A DNA stretch of 9,240 bases from Berkiella sp964594635 (GTDB lineage Bacteria > Pseudomonadota > Gammaproteobacteria > Berkiellales > Berkiellaceae). The stretch spans positions 1 to 9,240 of the forward strand of contig CAZQMV010000026.1 in NCBI GenBank assembly GCA_964594635.1. Direction: 5' to 3'. The position numbers were made by a program, and so were the translations under genes. The stretch's first letter is position 1, and each line of letters opens with the position of its first letter. This document shows, in pieces, positions 6,344 through 9,240 of the stretch. A model generated the notes under the pieces. It was not told the origin of the DNA and searched no databases. It saw only the letters and a list, made by a program, of their open reading frames with translations.

Positions 6344-7105
6344 TTACAATCTCACATTGTGGCCAGCTTTATGAAGCGCCTGTTTAAAATCTTGGATATT
6401 GGCTCGCTTATAGTGCAGCATATCTGCTATTGCAATCGCATTAGCATCACCATCATTGAAAGCATCAATACAATGATCAAAGCTACCACATCCACCGCTG
6501 GCAATGACGGGTATCGATACCGTCGATGTAATTGCTTTAATGAGCGCAACATCCATGCCCTTGCGAGTACCTTCTTGATCAATTGATGTCAGTAAGATTT
6601 CGCCAGCACCTAAGTCTTGCGCTTTTTTACACCAATCTACAACATCATATTCGGTATGTTCTCTGCCATTGTCAGTATAGGCTTCCCAACTGGTGGGACT
6701 TGTTCGTTTTGCTTCTACAGAAAGCACAAAACACTGACTACCAAATTGCTTGGCAACTTCGGTTATAAAAGTGGGATCCTTAATCGCTGCCGTATTAACA
6801 GCCACTTTATCAGCACCTGAGTGCAGCATTTTTTCCACATCATGCAAAGTGCGGATGCCGCCACCGGCTGTCAATGGAATAAAAACATTTTGCACCGTGC
6901 TTTTAACCAAATCAAAAATGCCACTTCGGCCATAAAGTGAGGCAACAATATCTAAGTAAATAAGCTCATCAGCACCTTGTTGATAATAATCAAGCGCATA
7001 CACTTCTGGAGAACCAATGACTCTCAAACCCTCTAAATGGATCCCTTTAATTAAATTAGGCGCTTTAATATCTAAACGCGCAATGACTCTTTTTGCTACC
7101 GTCAT
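6344..7105 (-). CDS. hisF: HisF-like ammonia-channelling subunit (sugar amidation)
   Basis: A 253-aa (beta-alpha)8-barrel protein of the HisF family. Asp12 in A-R-L-D-I matches the catalytic Asp11 of HisF. Phosphate-binding G-G-G-I-R (81-85) and S-G-G-C-G-S (203-208) are retained, and T-S-I-D-Q-E-G-T covers Asp176. The second catalytic Asp (position 130 in HisF) is Glu131, in L-S-V-E-A-K. The start region reads V-I-A-R-L-D-I-K-A-P instead of the usual V-I-P-C-L-D-V-K-D-G. The ATG at 7105 overlaps the amidotransferase stop as ATGA; an in-frame ATG at 7156 would extend far into that gene and was not used. With HisH it should channel ammonia to the sugar amidotransferase instead of making imidazole glycerol phosphate. 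That role is inferred from family and context. Confidence 0.9.
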   Translation of the reverse strand: MTVAKRVIARLDIKAPNLIKGIHLEGLRVIGSPEVYALDYYQQGADELIYLDIVASLYGRSGIFDLVKSTVQNVFIPLTAGGGIRTLHDVEKMLHSGADKVAVNTAAIKDPTFITEVAKQFGSQCFVLSVEAKRTSPTSWEAYTDNGREHTEYDVVDWCKKAQDLGAGEILLTSIDQEGTRKGMDVALIKAITSTVSIPVIASGGCGSFDHCIDAFNDGDANAIAIADMLHYKRANIQDFKQALHKAGHNVRL

Positions 7106-8379
7106 TCCGAAAACACCGTATGCCGAAGTTTCCAACAACCATTTTCCTTTTTCCACAGATGTGGAGAACGGAATTGCTCGACTAAATGATCAAAATACTC
7201 ACGGTTCATCAACGGCGACTTAAATTGCTTAAACGCTTTATCAAACTCATTTTGGTTGATACTCAAATAAGCAAAAACTTCTTCTGCAAAACGACTGGGG
7301 AATTCACCATCGAACTTTTTAACTAAGGCCACCCCTTCTTCGCGGGTAATATCATTAGAGCGAATTTCTTGAGCTGCATCATATGTCGCACGTCCAATAC
7401 CAAATTTGGTATACGTCGTGTAGTAGTGAAAATCATCAATTTTGTCATCGATACTATTATATTTACTGTAAGTTCCTGGTGTTCTTTCGGGAGAAGCTTG
7501 AAAACCACCATGTTCAACAGAATAATAATAACAACTTTGTGGATGCCATTTTAAGTAATATCCTAAATAGTGAACTTGGATCGGCATTGTTAAGTTTTCT
7601 GGATTTAATGGCAAATAAGGCTCAAGCTCATATTGTTCTAGACCAAAATCTGTTACTAACCGTTCAAAGGATTCGCCACCTAAAAACATATCTTTCAAAT
7701 TGGTATAAGTATAATAACTCTTATCTCGTAGAGAATTATTGGTGTCTCCTATGGGATTACCATATTCAGCTTCATTTTCTCCGTAAAAAATGAGCGGAAT
7801 ATTAAATAATTTAGCCATCTTTGGTGCTAGATTTTTTTGGCCCAAAATAAATGGCTGGAACGGATGAAAAAGGTTTTCTACTGCAAGACGCGTGAGCAAT
7901 CGGTGCACTCTAGCGTTCGGTGTCATTAAATAATTATCAAAACCTGCCTTGATCCAAGACTGGAAATTCTGCCATCCCCAAGGCGTATAAATATGTGGCG
8001 CCCAGGTCACTGTGAGTGGACGCATGTTATATTTATACTTCAAGAGATGTGCAGCATAAAAACTATCTTTTCCACCAGAGCCTGGCACTAAGCAATCATA
8101 ATAAGTACCATCACCTCGATGTTTATCACACAATTCTCGAAGTGCCGCTTCTCGACTTTCCCAATCAATATTGGCTTTTTGTTCTGCAACACGACAAGCA
8201 TCACAAACGCCCTCTTGATCTAAATGGATAGTTTGCTTTTTACTTTGAATCGTGTGCTTAAATTCAACTGCTGAATTAGGCCGTTGGTTAGAAATAACAC
8301 ATTTTTTACAAAACTTGACTTGTGATGGCAAACCATATTTGGTTTCTAACATCTCTCTTTCTAATACTTCCACGCTCAT
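7102..8379 (-). CDS. N-acetyl sugar amidotransferase (WbpG/PseA-type, PP-loop)
   Basis: A 425-aa ATP-dependent amidotransferase. Two Cys pairs, C24-x2-C27 and C59-x2-C62, form a likely zinc knuckle. The ATP-pyrophosphatase PP-loop S-G-G-K-D-S lies at 101-106. The rest resembles the WbpG/PseA/LfnA family, which activates an N-acetyl group with ATP and converts it to an acetamidino group using ammonia from HisH/HisF. Position directly after the CMP-nonulosonate synthetase and before HisF and HisH suits 5-acetimidoyl legionaminic (or pseudaminic) acid. The ATG at 8379 overlaps the upstream stop as ATGA, but GGAGGT abuts this ATG, whereas a GTG at codon 3 has ideal spacing; an ATG at codon 10 is also possible. 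The motifs are unaffected by this choice. Whether the substrate is the free or the CMP-linked sugar cannot be told. Confidence 0.9.
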   Translation of the reverse strand: MSVEVLEREMLETKYGLPSQVKFCKKCVISNQRPNSAVEFKHTIQSKKQTIHLDQEGVCDACRVAEQKANIDWESREAALRELCDKHRGDGTYYDCLVPGSGGKDSFYAAHLLKYKYNMRPLTVTWAPHIYTPWGWQNFQSWIKAGFDNYLMTPNARVHRLLTRLAVENLFHPFQPFILGQKNLAPKMAKLFNIPLIFYGENEAEYGNPIGDTNNSLRDKSYYTYTNLKDMFLGGESFERLVTDFGLEQYELEPYLPLNPENLTMPIQVHYLGYYLKWHPQSCYYYSVEHGGFQASPERTPGTYSKYNSIDDKIDDFHYYTTYTKFGIGRATYDAAQEIRSNDITREEGVALVKKFDGEFPSRFAEEVFAYLSINQNEFDKAFKQFKSPLMNREYFDHLVEQFRSPHLWKKENGCWKLRHTVFSE

Positions 8380-9116
8380 ACCTCCGCCAACACTTGTTGT
8401 GCTTGTAATAATTTAATCTTTCTTTTATTCAATAAAAATTCTGCAAATTCAAAATCTAATTCCGTATCAATATCTACTGAGCGATCAGCAGGCATTTCAT
8501 AAATGAGCGTTTGTTCTGTAATCACATCGGTTAATGAAAAGAAATCTTCCGCTTTCCAAACATAAATAGCCCCATTCATATCATAACAAGGAGGACAATC
8601 TTGCCTGCGCTCAAAAGGTTTTTCCGGTTTTTTTGCTAAAGTCACAAAACCTGTAGCATTTTTTTCCACTAAGCTAAAATAAGGTGAATTGGATGCTATG
8701 GTTCCCGTAATAACATTAATGGGCTGCTCTTTTTCAAGTAACAAAACAGCGCCTTGAATATCTTCAGCTAAAAGCAATGGCGAAGTGACAGAGAGATCAA
8801 CAAAGGTATCAAATTGCAAATTCGACAATTTCTGTACTTGATATGCGCAATGTTGAATGGCTGGCATTTTCGCAGCATTATCGGTAGCTAATTCAGGCGG
8901 ACGCTGAATTTGATAATCAACGCCGAATTCTTTGCTATATTTTAGAATTTTTTCACAATCACTACTGACAGCAATCGCATCAAATAAGCCTGATGTACGA
9001 GCTGCCTCTATTACATACGCAATGAGCGGTTTTCCATCAAAAAATTTTATGTTTTTATTTACTAACCCTTTGGAGCCTTGCCGAGCACAAATCGTGCACA
9101 ATCGAATTTTCTTCAT
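8376..9116 (-). CDS. neuA: CMP-nonulosonate synthetase (CMP-legionaminate synthase type)
   Basis: A 246-aa cytidylyltransferase of the NeuA/LegF/PseF family, of near-normal length. The CTP-binding motif A-R-Q-G-S-K-G-L (11-18) is followed by K-N. D-L-S-V-T-S-P-L (107-114) lines the active site, and the metal-binding V-D-I-D-T-E-L-D-F (214-222) contains Asp215 and Asp217. It couples CTP to the anomeric hydroxyl of a nonulosonic acid, giving the CMP-sugar used by O-chain glycosyltransferases. The next genes make an acetamidino group and the preceding gene is PtmE-like, so legionaminic acid is more likely than sialic acid; pseudaminic acid is not excluded. The start ATG overlaps the upstream stop as ATGA and has only a weak AAGAG site close by. 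The symbol follows common Legionella usage; legF would be equally fitting. Confidence 0.88.
   Translation of the reverse strand: MKKIRLCTICARQGSKGLVNKNIKFFDGKPLIAYVIEAARTSGLFDAIAVSSDCEKILKYSKEFGVDYQIQRPPELATDNAAKMPAIQHCAYQVQKLSNLQFDTFVDLSVTSPLLLAEDIQGAVLLLEKEQPINVITGTIASNSPYFSLVEKNATGFVTLAKKPEKPFERRQDCPPCYDMNGAIYVWKAEDFFSLTDVITEQTLIYEMPADRSVDIDTELDFEFAEFLLNKRKIKLLQAQQVLAEV
8380..8385 (-). promoter_or_regulatory. Strong Shine-Dalgarno before the amidotransferase
   Basis: GGAGGT on the minus strand (8385-8380) directly touches the ATG at 8379, which is too close for efficient use. It is 6 nt from an in-frame GTG at 8373, which is the usual spacing. The true start may thus be the GTG, losing two residues, or the ATG may rely on coupling through the ATGA overlap. 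Confidence 0.55.
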
Positions 9117-9240
9117 AGCTCTTGCATCTCAAAAACTCGGTCATATTCTAAATGGGCTCTTTCAAAATCGGATAATTGTCCAATATCTAACCAGTATTCT
9201 CTGATAGGAAATGCGGCGGCTGGTTGTTTTTCTTTTGTTA
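9113..9240 (-). CDS. Sugar-phosphate nucleotidyltransferase, C-terminal fragment (PtmE-like)
   Basis: Only the last 41 codons are in the window; the gene enters from the right edge and ends with TGA at 9115-9113. The peptide F-P-I-R-E-Y-W-L-D-I-G followed by D-F-E-R-A (about residues 10-27 of the fragment) is the characteristic C-terminus of NTP-transferase sugar nucleotidyltransferases. The nearest group I recognise is PtmE, the glucosamine-1-phosphate guanylyltransferase of legionaminic acid synthesis in Campylobacter. Its stop overlaps the CMP-synthetase start by 4 nt, placing it in the same leftward operon. The catalytic N-terminal part is not visible, so the exact substrate is inferred from context. 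Confidence 0.75.
   Translation of the reverse strand, partial: TKEKQPAAAFPIREYWLDIGQLSDFERAHLEYDRVFEMQEL

Noticed and set aside
5713..7105. HisH and HisF as part of a histidine biosynthesis operon
   Set aside because: No other his gene is present, the neighbours are nonulosonic acid and amidotransferase genes, and both proteins carry substitutions in motifs conserved in histidine enzymes.
7106..7156. 17-residue N-terminal extension of HisF from 7156
   Set aside because: It would overlap the amidotransferase, and HisF proteins begin a few residues before the first barrel strand, as the ATG at 7105 gives.
7383..7793. 136-codon open frame on the plus strand
   Set aside because: It lies wholly antisense to the amidotransferase gene, has low-complexity Asn and Tyr runs, and has no recognisable domain. 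The opposite strand holds a complete, motif-bearing protein.
8376..9116. NeuA as evidence for sialic acid (Neu5Ac) synthesis
   Set aside because: The following amidotransferase, HisF and HisH genes and the PtmE-like fragment upstream point to a diamino nonulosonic acid. Sialic acid needs none of them.
8932..9204. 90-codon open frame on the plus strand
   Set aside because: It is antisense to the start of the CMP-synthetase and to the end of the nucleotidyltransferase, both convincingly coding.
1..9240. Mobile elements, CRISPR arrays, tRNA or rRNA genes, and phase-variation repeat tracts
   Set aside because: I looked for transposase-like frames, regularly spaced repeats, cloverleaf sequences and long homopolymer or tandem tracts, and found none that stand up. 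Poly-A/T runs are no longer than expected for this composition.

Overview
The window looks like part of a surface-polysaccharide (LPS O-antigen or capsule) locus of an AT-rich gammaproteobacterium. The best guess is Legionella or a close relative. The guess rests on low GC (high 30s percent, judged by eye), close gene packing, and a CMP-nonulosonate synthetase followed by an amidotransferase and diverged HisF and HisH proteins. That set fits 5-acetimidoyl legionaminic acid, the sugar of Legionella pneumophila O-chains. Species, and legionaminic versus pseudaminic acid, cannot be settled here because the sugar-building genes (NeuB, NeuC and others) lie outside the window.

Layout. Positions 1-1819, minus strand: the first 18 codons of a nucleotidyltransferase with an HxGH motif (1-55), and just upstream of it a 583-aa GT-B-like polysaccharide/capsule transferase (68-1819). 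Positions 1820-2093: a 274-bp divergent control region with a near-consensus promoter facing left, an extended -10 promoter facing right, and two small direct repeats. Positions 2094-4745, plus strand: an AlgI-type MBOAT O-acyltransferase and a membrane-anchored SGNH-like protein, probably an O-acylation cassette. Positions 4737-9240, minus strand: a leftward operon read in the order nucleotidyltransferase C-terminus (cut by the window edge), CMP-nonulosonate synthetase, N-acetyl sugar amidotransferase, HisF-like, HisH-like, PhyH-family dioxygenase. The cassette and this operon converge with a 9-bp overlap of coding ends.

How the genes fit together. The edge nucleotidyltransferase resembles PtmE-type enzymes that activate the hexosamine precursor of legionaminic acid. 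The NeuA/LegF-type enzyme makes the CMP-sugar. HisH would release ammonia from glutamine, HisF would channel it, and the PP-loop amidotransferase would use ATP to turn an N-acetyl group into an acetamidino group. The last gene, a 2-oxoglutarate/Fe(II) dioxygenase, is translationally placed with this module and may add a further change to the sugar. The MBOAT/SGNH pair would acylate the glycan at the inner membrane or periplasm, and the 583-aa transferase with its nucleotidyltransferase neighbour probably adds another unit. Three junctions of the leftward operon are 4-nt ATGA overlaps and a fourth is a 1-nt gap.

The individual families are known. The parts worth a second look are the substitutions in HisF, HisH and the SGNH protein, the dioxygenase attached to the amidine module, and the inverted acylation cassette between two leftward units.
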